64,000 nucleotides of DNA from Pomphorhynchus laevis (Eukaryota; Acanthocephala; Palaeacanthocephala; Echinorhynchida; Pomphorhynchidae). Below, one piece after another: positions 20,762 through 31,800 of this stretch. The notes beneath the pieces are model-generated. The model made no database searches. It saw only the letters and a program-made list of their open reading frames with translations, and was not told the origin of the DNA. How positions within the stretch are numbered: position 1 is the first letter of the stretch; every line of letters starts with the position of its first letter. A program made the position numbers and the translations under genes. Location: NCBI GenBank assembly GCA_012934845.2, contig WNNJ02002419.1, positions 62,001-126,000 on the forward strand, written 5' to 3'.

Positions 20762-20790
20762 TTGAAAAAGAGCGGTTGCGCTCGAAACGC
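20762..20790 (+). ncRNA. Degenerate hammerhead core 3' of PLE-C
   Basis: TTGAAAA, A, GAGCG, GTT, GCGCTC, GAAACGC: stem II is a strong 5-bp hairpin directly before GAAAC, but the first core segment differs from CUGANGA at two places. It is about 105 nt after the last codon of PLE-C. Confidence 0.45.
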
Positions 20791-21195
20791 TGTAATTTTA
20801 AAGAAAAAATATATTTCTAAACTCTGCTTCAATTAATACTTATTATATATAATAAGGTTAGGGTGGTTAGGATCGTCTCGGAGTGATACATTAAACTGAT
20901 GGAGCTGATGATCGAAGTCCAGTTATTTAGTAGCAAATTTGGATTAAAAATCAATCGTAGCCAGCTTTGGCTCCTGGACCACAGTTTCAAGCGATTTTTT
21001 GCAATAACAATTTATAAAATGACGCATTCCTTCAGGAATCCTGTGAGAAATTCAGTGCCCTCGTAATCAACGGATACGCATTTGTGTCTTATATAAAGAA
21101 TAACTAGAAGGTCCACACACGCAACAAGCCAGTAAAAACGCTTCTGCACCTGAGCTTCGTATAGCATCGTGAGGAATTGCTGGTGTCTTTATAGT

Positions 21196-21281
21196 TATCA
21201 CAAAAGCAGTCGAAACGTACCCTAACCACTTCATCCGACTGACGATGACTGCTGGGTGGTTAGGATCGTCTTGGAGTGATA
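21196..21281 (+). ncRNA. Hammerhead module with strands in 2-1-3 order (array unit 1)
   Basis: GAAAC is at 21,212-21,216, CTGACGA at 21,239-21,245 and GTC at 21,268-21,270. Stem II is AGCAGTC/GACTGCT (7 bp), stem I TCCGA/TTGGA (one G-U), stem III CCTAACCAC/GTGGTTAGG plus pairs next to the core. TATCAC/GTGATA bracket the module. All core bases are intact. The partner GAAAC strand in unit 2 is mutated. Confidence 0.62.
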
Positions 21282-21588
21282 TATTAGACTGATGGAGCTG
21301 ATGATCGAAGTCCAGTTATTTAGTAGCAAATTTGGATTAAAAATCAATCGTAGCCAGCTTTGGCTCCTGGACCACAGTTTCAAGCGATTTTTTGCAATAA
21401 CAATTTATAAAATGACGCATTCCTTCAGGAATCCTGTGAGAAATTCAGTGCCCTCGTAATCAACGAATACGCATTTGTGTCTTATATAAAGAATAACTAG
21501 AAGGTCCACACACGCAACAAGCTAGTAAAAACGCTTCTGCACCTGAGCTTCGTATAGCATCGTGAAGAATAGCTGGTGTCTTTAAAGT

Positions 21589-21674
21589 TATCACAAAAGC
21601 AGTCAAAACGTACCCTAACCACTTCATCCGACTGACGATGACTACTGGGTGGTTAGGATCGTCTCGGAGTGATA
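21589..21674 (+). ncRNA. Hammerhead module, decayed (array unit 2)
   Basis: Same layout as unit 1, but GAAAC reads AAAAC (G12 lost) and the stem II 5' strand reads GACTACT. Both changes should block cleavage, so this genomic array copy is probably inactive for family A. Confidence 0.55.
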
Positions 21675-21842
21675 CATTAGACTGATGGAGCTGATGATCG
21701 AAGTCCAGTCGGGACTTCGATTCTAGATCACAATGTGGTAAATACCGTAGCGATCGCGATCCTGGATCACAATGTGATTCGGCCATATATTTTCTTCAGA
21801 AATAATAAAAACAGGAAAATTGCACAAAATGAGTTTTAAGAC

Positions 21843-21867
21843 GTTTCGGCCAAGCGGCCTTTATCAA
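21843..21867 (-). ncRNA. Degenerate hammerhead core near the PLE-D 5' end
   Basis: The minus strand gives TTGATAA, A, GGCC, GCTT, GGCC, GAAACGTC. Stem II is perfect and GAAAC intact, but CUGANGA has two changes. It precedes a palindrome (AACCAAAATTTTTTTAA and complement) at 21,884-21,926. Confidence 0.4.
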
Positions 21868-21954
21868 TTGTATGTTTATCAGAAACCAAAATTTTTTTAA
21901 CCTTAAAAAAATTTTGGTTTCTGATAAACAAAAACGTTATTTTACTAGTTTCTG

Positions 21955-22085
21955 CGAAACTAGTAAAATAACGTTGTAAATTGTTGTCTTCTTTTAATCA
22001 CCAGTTTATTAAAAAATTTGGAATATATAAACGAATCATGGGTGATCCTGGAAGACAGTTTTGCATACAACCACAACTATCTAAT
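21955..22085 (+). repeat. Direct repeat (pseudo-LTR) at PLE-D left end
   Basis: About 125 bp starting CGAAACTAGTAAAATAACG recurs at 24,875-25,000 with few differences, 2,920 bp downstream. It includes the first codons of the PLE-D protein (MGDPGRQF). Such direct terminal repeats arise in PLEs from tandem, partly overlapping copies. Confidence 0.7.
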
Positions 22086-24728
22086 CGTATGTGTAAAGAC
22101 ATCCTGTCAGGAAGGTTAAAAGCAAGAATGAAGTCACATTTTCAATTCATGGCTATTTGTGTAGATAAGAAAGTTATCCCGAAAGGATTGTGCTTAAAAA
22201 CCCGCTGTGTCAATCTTAATAACATTGATTGTTGTTATCGAGATAAAATAATCGCTAGGTGGAATGGAACACTACGACGGGCTGGTTTAGAATTGTGTAA
22301 CATTCTTAAGGACTTTTATGGGCACGTATACAACAAAACAAACTCTGTAATTGATTATGATACCTACATCACTTGTCAAAAAGACAAGTGTAAGAAAGTA
22401 AGTAAAATTATCAACTCTGAAGTTTTCTTAAATCAACTATCATGTTATTACCCATATCGCAACCGTCGTTTCAGTAAATATGATAGAAACATATCAACAT
22501 CTAATACCAATATACGTATCAAAAATATTCAAAGCCGGAATATTCAAAGCAATAGCATATATGAAAATACAGAATCTACGAACATTGTTCAACCAAATAA
22601 TTAATAACTTTAACTTCAAACAAGTAGTAAAAACCAATGAGAATGACTTATTAACAAAAGAAGAAATCGAACTACTAGACTTAGCTCTTGGGTATAATAT
22701 AAGCACTAACGAATTTAATATGTACAATATAGCAACTTCATTGAGATCAATAATCAAACGCATGTTTAGTAATATAACAAATTCCGCCATTAAAAAATCG
22801 GCTGAAAACAGTGTAGCAGCTTTAGTTTGGAACAAGTACATAAACCTCACCCCGAGCCATCTAGCAAAAAAAAACAATTTGTCGAAAGAAAAACGTGCCA
22901 CATTAAGATCATTGAAGCTGCGTAAGGATATAATTATAAAAAAGCGGACAAGTCAGGCCAAGCTGTAGCTTGGAAAAAAACAGAATACGTTGGCGAAGCT
23001 AATAGACATATTAATTCAAGCACATATGGTAAATGTTCGGAAACATTATTAAACGAAGCAAGTGCAAAACTAGAGGAACATATTCTTAAGTATGTATCAT
23101 TGAATGTACTCTCTCTAGAAGATAAGGACGCAATTTGCAAAGGTGAAAAAACTTGGGACGCTTCTACATGCTCCCAAAGACGCACAAAGAGCATAGACCT
23201 TACATTGGAAGGCCTATAATAAGCTGCAACGGAACACCAACTGAATACTTATCGAGAAGAGTGCACGATCTATTAGTCACACATCTCAATTGTATTCCAT
23301 CTTATCTTAAAGGTACCCTAGACTTTTTGAACAAACTTGAAGTAATTAAAGACTCACTATCTCCTAACGCAATATTAGCAACCATAGATGTCAAGTCTTT
23401 GTACACTAGTATACCCCATAAACAAGGCATTTCATCCGTCAAGAATTTCCTAGAAAACCTTAATTGGAAGAATACTAGAGTAAACTTTGCCACAGACTCT
23501 TTAAAAATCATTCTTGAAAACAATATCTTTGACTGGGATGGTGATAAGTTTATCCAGAACAATGGAAATGCAATGGGCACGCCTTGTGCGCCAACATACG
23601 CAAACATATTCATGGCCGATTACGAACAGAAGTTCATGGACTCACAATCGTACAAACCTGTTGTTTAATGGCGGTACATAGATGACGTTTTTATGGTCTG
23701 GATACATGGAGAATCTACGCTACTCGAATTCTTCAAGAGGCTTAATGAATTTAACGTCTTGGAATTTACCTTCACTTACGGTGAGAGTGTAAACCTTTTG
23801 GATACAACTGTTTATAAAAGGAACGGAATCTACAAAACCACTGCTTATCGAAAGCCTGAAGACAATCCGTTATATTTACATGTAAACAGTGACCAAAGTA
23901 GCACAGTAAAGAGAGCGGTCATATTTAATGAAGCGTTACGAATGAGGAGAATCTGTTCCGACGACTATCAGTTTGAGAACAACCTTTTTATCATTGAAAA
24001 AATACTGATATCTAGAGGATATACTAACAGATCTATATACAGAGTTTTCCAAGATAAGACGACGACCAAGGGAACGATGGCTACAGATGGCATCTCCAAC
24101 CGAAAAGGTATATGTAACACAACCTTATCATAATGGAATACAGACCATAAATAGAGATATCAAAAAAGCATATAAACTTGTCTGCTCTATATATAACATC
24201 AAAGGCATTGAACCTTGTATTTTCTTCCAATCTACAAATAAGATTTCTACCCATTTAGTTAAATCAAAATTTTATTCAAACATAATAAATAATTATTCGC
24301 GTGAACCAGGTGACTGCAAGAGCTGTAAACGACCAAGATGCAAAACCTGCGAATGTATCGTCAAATCAGATACAATATTAAGTTCATCTACAAATCTAAA
24401 ATATCCTATTAAAGGAAATAACTGTTGTACGACTAAAAACATTATATATGTAGGCAGGTGTAAAGAATGTAACCTGCAATATATAGGAGAGTCAAAGAGA
24501 TCCCTTAGTGAAAGGCTAAACAACAGAAGGGCAGACATCAAATCATTACTTAATTCTAAAAACAACAATCCAGAAAATAATAAAAACTATAATACAGATG
24601 GAATTGTAACACATATAATGAAGCAACACAACGGAGATGAATCAATGATGGAATACATAGTAGTTGAAAATAATATACCACTAATTAAAGAACGGTTAAT
24701 AAAAGAATCGAGGTGGCAAGGTCAATAA
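21981..24728 (+). pseudogene. PLE-D: near full-length Penelope-like element with several lesions
   Basis: The N-terminal region runs from about 22,038 (MGDPGRQFCIQ) through two frames to LRSLKLRKDIIIKK, then AWKKTEYVGEANRHIN after a shift near 22,950. From 23,153 come GRFYMLPKTHKEHRPYIGRP, ATIDVKSLYTSIPH (motif A) and NAMGTPCAPTYANIF (motif B). A TAA at 23,666 falls directly before WRYIDDVFMVW. A shift at about 24,085 leads to the Cys cluster and NIIYVGRCKECNLQYIGES (GIY-YIG). It is the most complete PLE here in length, but has at least three frameshifts and one stop. Confidence 0.83.
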
Positions 24729-24874
24729 AGAACTTACAAATCATATGGTTTAAATAGCGGCACAATTTTTGAATGGTCAGAAAATGACTGATTTCTTACG
24801 CGGATTTTGTAGCACATACGAAGCTCTGTAATTGTAGATTTGTGACAGAATTTTTTGAAAAAGCGTGTGAAACG

Positions 24875-25000
24875 CGAAACTAGTAAAATAACGTTGTAAA
24901 TTGTTGTCATCTTTTAACCACCAGTTTATTGAAAAATTTGGAATATATAAACGAATCATGGGTGATCCTGGAAGACAGTTTAGCATACAACCAAAACTAT
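24875..25000 (+). repeat. Direct repeat (pseudo-LTR) at PLE-D right end
   Basis: Near-identical to 21,955-22,085, including the start of the element's coding region, then broken off. It looks like the beginning of a second head-to-tail PLE copy that was truncated. Confidence 0.68.
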
Positions 25001-25109
25001 ATATATTGTTGAATGTGTATACCAATCACTAGGTATACACATAATAACTGGGTATACCAATTTTCCATGGAATATATATAATCAAATTGTTGCACATTAT
25101 ACGTTATAT

Positions 25110-25350
25110 ATGAATGCATGTAAACGTACGAGATGTAAAAGTGCATTCTGGAAACTGGGAGCTATAACCAGCCTACAATATGTGGTCAGAGTTGTAACAA
25201 TAATTGTACAACAAAGAATATAATTTATATAGGAGACTGTATACAGTGCACGTTTAGTACATAGGACAAACTCAACGATATAACATAATATATAAAGACA
25301 ACTACAAACGTTCCAAAATCAATCTTTACAAAGATATATTTTTAGAACAA
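25110..25350 (+). pseudogene. GIY-YIG fragment of a PLE
   Basis: In mixed frames the sequence reads like a Cys cluster followed by TKNIIYIGDCIQCTF and IGQTQRYNIIYKDN, a decayed GIY-YIG core and the region after it. No RT part is present. Confidence 0.5.
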
Positions 25351-25371
25351 TGAATAGAAGAAGATTCTTCC

Positions 25372-26215
25372 GTGGCAAAGCTTACTATATATCTAAATAG
25401 ATCTTCTTATGTTCAAACATGGTGTTGGTTATGCACAAGTTGTTACGAGAACAAAAATGCAATAATTCAGCACCACTTGCATTCAGATCAGAGAGTCCGT
25501 TCTTCTCCAACACTCATTTCCGAGTGCTGCTGTGTTCTTTCTATCGCTCAATACAAATATTTTATTTTTAAAATATACTTAAATCTTTCGTAATCTATAC
25601 TTTTGGAGCTGTAGTATTCAGCAGTAACTAATTTTTAGAAAAGGCGAAGGCGTATCATGATCCTTGAAAGGTTTATTTAGCAATCTGTTAAGGCAAATTG
25701 AAATGATTGTGCACATAATTGTGCCGGTTGTTGAAGTAACAGAAATACTTATTTTAATTATTAGATTATTACAACAACGTGAGTTGCCTGATCAAATAAA
25801 ATTAGCTATTTTTGTTTTTTTATTTATTAAAGCGAAAATAGCTATTTTCGTTTATTCATTTATTCGGACTCTCTGGAAAGAAACCTCGAGGTACCGGTGG
25901 AGAGACCAAATCTCGAAACTGGCCGAAGACCGCCTTGGACTATCTGAAAGAGGACTCTGATATGTTGCCCATGATCGCGATATCGGAGCTGCTTGATTCG
26001 TACACTATCTCTATTACCCACACGCGGGACCACTAGTTGACAAGAAAAATCTGGTGTGTTATTTGTATTTTCATGTCAAGACACTTTTGTTGTTATTTGA
26101 ATTATTGCATTATTGCTCGTTTAATTTTTTTAATATAGTTGCAATTGCATCAATGGAATTAATTTTGTAATATAAAGAGTTTCTTTTATGCTTTTCTAAT
26201 GAGGCTTACCGTTTT
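25372..26215. other. No supported gene
   Basis: Two short plus-strand ORFs (25,372-25,593 and 25,664-25,960) are present without recognisable domains. The second is rich in Ile/Leu/Val in its first half and may be chance. I see no repeats. Confidence 0.35.
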
Positions 26216-26218
26216 AGG

Positions 26219-26280
26219 TGATGCTTTGGGACGTCTATTTGATGACTTTATTAAATTCAACGAAACCAATCCAACAAATA
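26219..26280 (+). CDS. Possible host exon
   Basis: A 62-nt stretch lies between a good acceptor (CCGTTTTAG) and a consensus donor (GTAAGTGA). It reads GDALGRLFDDFIKFNETNPT. The splice sites are strong, but the peptide is short and I do not recognise it. It could be a later exon of the cadherin-like gene or of another plus-strand gene. Confidence 0.35.
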
Positions 26281-27004
26281 GTAAGTGAATAATAGTAAAG
26301 ATACTAACTAAATAAATATGCTAAATATTTTTCCTTTTCAAAATATAATATATTTACCTCAATAAATAAGAATTCAATGATCTAACTATCTAAGAGAAAA
26401 ACATATATGAAAAAAAATTATTGAATTTTATTTTATTTTTTTATTTTATAAAAAAAATTATTTTTTCAATCGCATCTATTGCTTCAAATAAGAAACTAAA
26501 TTACATATGTTTTGTGTTGCATTGTTTCCGTTTTCATAGACGTGATGATCTCCTTAACATATAATATTTTAAATTACATACTGGCATAATAGAGTCAGCA
26601 ATTGAATTCTAAACGAAATTGGAAACAGCTTTTTTCATAAGAATATTTCGAAGCTTTGTTGTGAAAGAGACTAATTTATTTCGGCAAATGCGTTCACCAT
26701 GCTTATGAACAAGGTTTAACTTTTCTGCACATCTACATGTCATACCACAGGAAGTCAGATATCCATGTTAGTGGTGCCGAGCCGTAAACCTTCGAAGTTT
26801 TTAGTTTTCTTATAATTGTTGGTACTTCAGATTTAGAAACCGAGCTATCCAAAATTATTGGTTAATGTTGCCTCGCATTTTCTGCCACAAAACTTGAAAA
26901 TTGAACTGATGCCATTTCGTTATTAATATAGTTAAATACCATTAAGTCAATGATCCAAACAGGATCCCTGTTAGTTATGCGAATTCGCTTACATTGAATA
27001 TTGT
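26281..27004. other. AT-rich, no feature seen
   Basis: Non-coding. Nothing recognised besides A/T runs. Confidence 0.4.
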
Positions 27005-27861
27005 TTAGAAATTAATACACTCACCAAGTGATTTAAATGAATTGAATAGTTGAATAGTTCGTGATAGAGCTGACAGAATGTTTAATATATGATTTTCCTG
27101 TTTATCATATATAAGAGTATGGACACGAACAGTTTTTTTGTTTACGCTATTTTGAGGTTTGATTAGAATTAGATACTTATCAACTGGAGATTTTCGACAT
27201 ACCTTGAAACAAAGTGTGGGTGCGTTAGTTAACATTATGTTCAGATAAGATGATTTTCTAGTGGGAATGTAAATTACTTGGCACAACACGATGGAATTTG
27301 AATAGTCCCTAAGCCTTACTTGATTGATATCGCCTGATACGTTTATGCGCGAACTCATCGATATATTTGCTTAGTAATACTTCTCAGTACTCAATTATAC
27401 ATGATTGATTTCACCTGTTGGTTGGCAGTACACTTATACAAGTGACAGTTAAAAGATTTGACATTTGTGAGTTATACTGATTGATACTTTATATATTCTA
27501 AGTTTTCCGGAATCAAAAAAAATGTTTCTCTACTCGCGAAGTTATAAGAATCATGGATAAAAATGGCCACACAATCGCCGCCATTAACGTTTCTATAACT
27601 TTTAAATGTACGGACACCACGAATTTTAGCAAAAATCAGCAAAATAATCATTGTCTCAGTAATTAGTAGTATATCAGCCACGTATGATTGGATTACACAT
27701 TAGTTACAATAATCATGGATAAAAATGGCCACACCACCGCCCCCATTAACGTTTCTATAACTTTCAAATGTACGGAAACCACGAATTTTAGCAAAAATCA
27801 GCAAAATAATCATTGTCTCAGTAATTAGTAGTAAATCAGCCACGTATGAAGGGATTACACA
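27005..27861 (-). pseudogene. LINE apurinic-type (EEP) endonuclease relic
   Basis: Minus-strand frames give ADILLITETMI and GGDCVAIFIHDSYN (start of an exonuclease-endonuclease-phosphatase domain: x-L-x-x-x-E-T, then G-G-x-A-I-F). Then come SGDINQVRLRDYSN (G-D-x-N) and IYIPTRKSSYLNIMLTNAPT. These are the signatures of CR1/Jockey-group LINE endonucleases. A frame change separates the two halves. The N-terminal piece is duplicated: 27,550-27,686 is repeated at 27,711-27,850. Confidence 0.6.
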
Positions 27862-28059
27862 TTTTAAAGCAGACATTTTATTATTAAGATTGAGTGGATT
27901 GGTGTACTAAATAATAAGATATTTAAATTAGTTTGATTCTATACGTAGTTTAGGTTTATCAATATTTTTGTTACACATGATAGATAGTTTAGTCAACAGA
28001 GCATTAAAATTAAACAGCGATAACTCCAAAAAAAATTGGACTCATCTATTTGGAGTTTT

Positions 28060-29250
28060 AACTCCATTAAAACTCCACATAGATGGTGTATAAATGGGAT
28101 CACCATTAGGCCTTACATTTGCAGATTTCTATAGGAGTCAACTGGAATGTAAGATGATGAATAACAACGAATTAACATATAAACGTGTTTACTATAGACG
28201 ATATGTCGATGATATCTTGGCCGTATTTAAGCATGATAAAGATGTCGATACATTTAAGAAAATGATAGAATAAAAATCGAATTTTAAGTTTACTAATAAA
28301 ATATTCGATAAAGATTTCACTTCCTAGGTATCTTAATATCCCTACAACCAAATCAACCAATAAAAACAACTGTATGCATCAGGGGTATGCATCAGGGGTA
28401 TACATCAGGGGTATACATCAGCGGTATACATCAGCGGTCTGCAACCAATATAAACAGCGGTATACATCAGCGGTCTGCAACCAATATAAACAGCGGTATA
28501 CAACCAATAAAACCAGCGGTAGCCAACCAATAAAGGCATATATTCCAATTTCACATCATGCACACCTTACAAATATAATCGTGCTGTCGTTAGCAATTTA
28601 GTCAACATAGCATTAACGAGGTGTTAGTCAACTTAGCCATAACGGGGTGTTAAAAGATGAAATTAAATCGATAAAGCAATCATTGGTAAATGCCTTCTTC
28701 CCATTGAAAGTAATTGACATCATCACGAGTAAAACGATCAAATCGGATAAGCAGATGCATGCATCAAAAGACAATAATGATTATAACAAATTAATAGTCT
28801 ACTATGAAAGCAATACCCCGTCTTATTTCCAAAGAGAAATAAAAGAACTTAACGTAACATTAAGGCACCATGTCAAATTCATAAAGGTCACCAAATCATT
28901 GAAAATTCGAGGCTACTTCAGTGTTCGAAAACTAGGATCGGCTTTGTCCTTAAGACAAAGAACAAATAAAGATGACACATTCAATGTCGTATACAAATAC
29001 ACATGTAAAAAAGAAGGATGTAACGCCTCTTACATTGGGTATACGACGTAAATTAATCCAGAGAATTAGACAACATAAACACTGGGGAAACGCCATCCAC
29101 AAGCATATGTTAGAAGAACACAGTGAAAATAGATATACCGACCATATGAAGAACATCTGCGAAATTATATTCAAATCTAATTCAGCACAACAACTCTGAA
29201 CGGATAAAGCTCTGCTAATTCGCATACTACACTCTATCATAAATATCAAA
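28060..29250 (+). pseudogene. PLE-F: decayed Penelope-like element of another lineage
   Basis: The frames read MGSPLGLTFADFYRSQLEC (motif B), then YRRYVDDILAVFKHDKD (catalytic YVDD). After a repeat-filled gap (28,370-28,520), 28,647-29,051 gives a long segment ending YKYTCKKEGCNASYIGYTT, the GIY-YIG core in the form common to this lineage. A shift leads to RKLIQRIRQHKHWGNAIHKH. Stops and shifts make it inactive. Its motifs differ from those of PLE-A to D, so it is a separate family. Confidence 0.7.
28374..28520 (+). repeat. Short tandem repeat inside PLE-F
   Basis: Repeats of about 14 bp around GGTATACATCAGCG and of about 36 bp around GGTCTGCAACCAATATAAAC interrupt the PLE-F coding region. 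They lie where RT and GIY-YIG segments should join. Confidence 0.7.
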
Positions 29251-29539
29251 TAGTCATAGATGGGAAGAATTTATGGGTCTTAAGACTCTATGGGTCTTAA
29301 TGAAATTGTAATTCGAAAAATGTTTATTTTTGTATCATTTTGTATGTTTGAAACTGTTATTTTAATTTCAGATGTCCCATACGATGACTAATATCGTTAC
29401 TCAAAAATTTGAATCACATAAACAAGTCCCTATGTTTGCAATTTGTAAATTATATTCAAGAATGGTGCTGGGTAAACTAAATACAGTGCAAAAAGATTTA
29501 TTTAATAATTCGGCTAAATATACTCAGGTCATGACATTA

Positions 29540-30130
29540 TGCACATAGAGAATTCCACTAATAGAATTATTGCACTGAGAGAATTCAACTAATATAATCT
29601 AAAGTTAATTTAATTGTGGCGTCATTGTTGCAATTTATATTTTTGATAGCACTTCACACTGCTTCAATCCTATAAGCTAACAGCAGTACGCTACATTTCA
29701 GTATTAGTTGACTTGATCCAATACACTCATTTCATATTTCGGTCTTTTTAATGAGGACTGACCATCACTTGACTGGTTTTTTGTTTTGAAGAAAATCTTT
29801 CGTCTTACATTTTTTCAACTTACAATTAAATTTACAAAAAATTAGAGACGAAAGTATTTCATTAATGCAAAATGCCAAAAAAGCAAACAAGTCGAGTGAT
29901 CGCCAGCCAGCATTAAAAAGACTGAAATGTAAAATGTAAGTATTAGATTAGGGCTGATGAAGTCACATAATAACGAAATGATGTTGCCTTGGACTGAGAG
30001 AATTGTAGTTATAGAATTTCACTCATAGAATTGTACTGATACAAACGTATTTAAAGTATGAAAATTGCACAGATAGAGTTGAACTGCCAGAATTGCACTG
30101 ACACAATTGTACTAATAAACTGGCACTGAG
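29540..30130. repeat. Diffuse GAATT(G/T)CACTNATA minisatellite
   Basis: Scattered degenerate copies of a roughly 14-bp motif such as AGAATTGCACTGAT occur at 29,550-29,600 and 29,995-30,130. CTGATGAAGTCACATAATAACGAAATG at 29,953 resembles a weak hammerhead core and was not scored as a ribozyme. Confidence 0.45.
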
Positions 30131-30560
30131 AGAAATGCGCTAAATGAACTGCACTGATAGAATTACACTCATAGAATTTCACATAGAAAAATCGAGAAGA
30201 ATCCAATATTTATTTTGCTTTCAAATTTTCAACTATCACTGGAGAAATGCACTAAATGAACTGCACTGATAGAATTACACTCATAGAATTTCACATAGAA
30301 AAAGCGAGAAGAATCCAATATTTATTTTGCTTTCAAATTTTCAACTACTACTGCGACCATTATTGAATAGAATTACACTCATAGAATTTCACATAGACAA
30401 ATCGAGAAGAATCCAATATTTATTTTGCTTTCAAATTTTCAACTACTACTAGAGAAATGCGCTAAATGAACTGAACTGATAGAATTACACTCATAGAATT
30501 TCACATAGAAAAATCGAGAAGAATCCAATATTTATTTTGCTTTCAAATTTTCAACTACTA
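30131..30560. repeat. About 112-bp tandem repeat, four copies
   Basis: The marker AGAATTACACTCATAGAATT begins at 30,159, 30,271, 30,369 and 30,481, so the spacing is 112, 98 and 112 bp. Each unit has a short-repeat part and a constant part (ATCGAGAAGAATCCAATATT). It is a higher-order form of the 14-bp motif around it. Confidence 0.8.
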
Positions 30561-31320
30561 CTGCGGTCATCATCAGGTAAACATCATAATTGCACACCTT
30601 TCAACACATCTATAAAGCAAAAGCAGATCTGGAAGAAACATACCAGAAGTTAATTAAAAAAATAAATTTACCAGTAAATACTATTAACAACAATTATTAA
30701 ATTTACCATTAAGTGAATATGCACATCTGACTTATTACTTTTAAAATTGTTGTCTGGATGTAGGTAACGTCGTAATATAATAGGCTCTTTTATTAGCTTT
30801 ATAGACTTATCACTTTCGTGAACTATAATTTCTGCCCCGGTAAAATTTACGTCTAGCAGTTGGCGGCAAAGTTATTCTAAACTGCTGAACTGATTTGTTT
30901 AAAACATTGTGACCACTTGTAACCTAACAATAGAACAGTAAGCTTTTCGCCTGTTTGTACTACGTAAAAAATCGCGAAATCATTACACGAAATAAGGTAG
31001 ATCCCTCCAATATTTTAATATTTTATTTTGAATAAACTAGAAATACCAGACACGCGTTTACAAAATATGGTACCGTCAGAACTAGTCTTCTATACGCTAA
31101 TCTTAACGCGCGTTGGATAAAATCAAATAAGTAATCTTTTCAAACCGAAAACTTTACAGATTTTGTTTTATGCTTGAAATAGTCGTTTCGTGCTTTATTG
31201 TAAATCTCTTTTGGTGCGTTATAACTCCACTTAATAGTCCATATGACAGTTTCGAATTGAGATTGTCTTATTTGATCGGATTCAACTTTCAGATTCTCTT
31301 TTGTAAAGCAGTATCTATGC

Positions 31321-31690
31321 GTGCGCAGTAATAACGAACGAGCAGCAGATATATTATACCACATTGAGCAAATCGACGTCTACGGTGTGGTTATGTTAAT
31401 GACACCTTCCTTCATAAACACAGTAGTCGTAATACTGCTACTAACTTATTTTCCGCAAACATTGTACGTCCAGGAAGGAAATTGCACCGTCAATTTAAGC
31501 ACATATGCTCTACTTTATCCGAGTATTCAAATTATCTAACATACATATTTTAGACTCTCTCATGTACATGATTCTTGATACTAGTAAATACTTTATCAAC
31601 GTATCTTCCACAATAGGCGAATCCTTTTATGTGGGAATTACGCCACACAATTGTATATGTGACTTATATGCGTTTTATTCACAGCAATAG
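31321..31690 (+). CDS. Possible signal-peptide exon of a second surface protein
   Basis: An ATG near 31,401 is followed by FINTVVVILLLTYF, a signal-like hydrophobic segment, then NCTVNLSTYALLYPS. In another frame 31,570-31,690 reads SKYFINVSSTIGESF. This resembles the layout at 1,358 (signal peptide, then a beta-rich stretch). Without firm splice sites it is only a candidate. Confidence 0.25.
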
Positions 31691-31800
31691 CTCTGTCATC
31701 TTGCCGCGCAATAATATTTTCAAAAGCCGCTTGCAAAAGTTTAGCCACTAATCGTAACCAACACTTGGAAAAATAGAATTGCACTAATAGAATTTAAGGA

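Larger units (their letters stand above)
20861..21740 (+). repeat. Retrozyme-like tandem array, family A (393-bp period)
   Basis: The marker GGGTGGTTAGGATCGTC begins at 20,861, 21,254 and 21,647, a spacing of exactly 393 bp twice. The first unit is cut at its left end inside the ribozyme. Units share GCTCCTGGACCACAGTTTC, GACGCATTCCTTCAGGAATC and CGCAACAAGC blocks. No coding sequence is convincing. The array lies between PLE-C and PLE-D. Tandem units of this size with a hammerhead are typical of retrozymes and of satellites made from circular RNAs. Confidence 0.72.

Noticed and set aside
22494-23613. Minus-strand ORFs of 135, 86 and 103 codons within PLE-D
   Set aside because: Antisense to recognised PLE RT sequence. 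No independent motif.
28374-28520. CRISPR-like array of CATCAGGGGTATA and AACCAATATAAA units
   Set aside because: No constant repeat with unique spacers. It is a simple tandem repeat inside a PLE in eukaryotic DNA.
29953-29979. CTGATGA followed 20 nt later by GAAATG, resembling a hammerhead core
   Set aside because: No convincing stem II between the two segments and no PLE end next to it.
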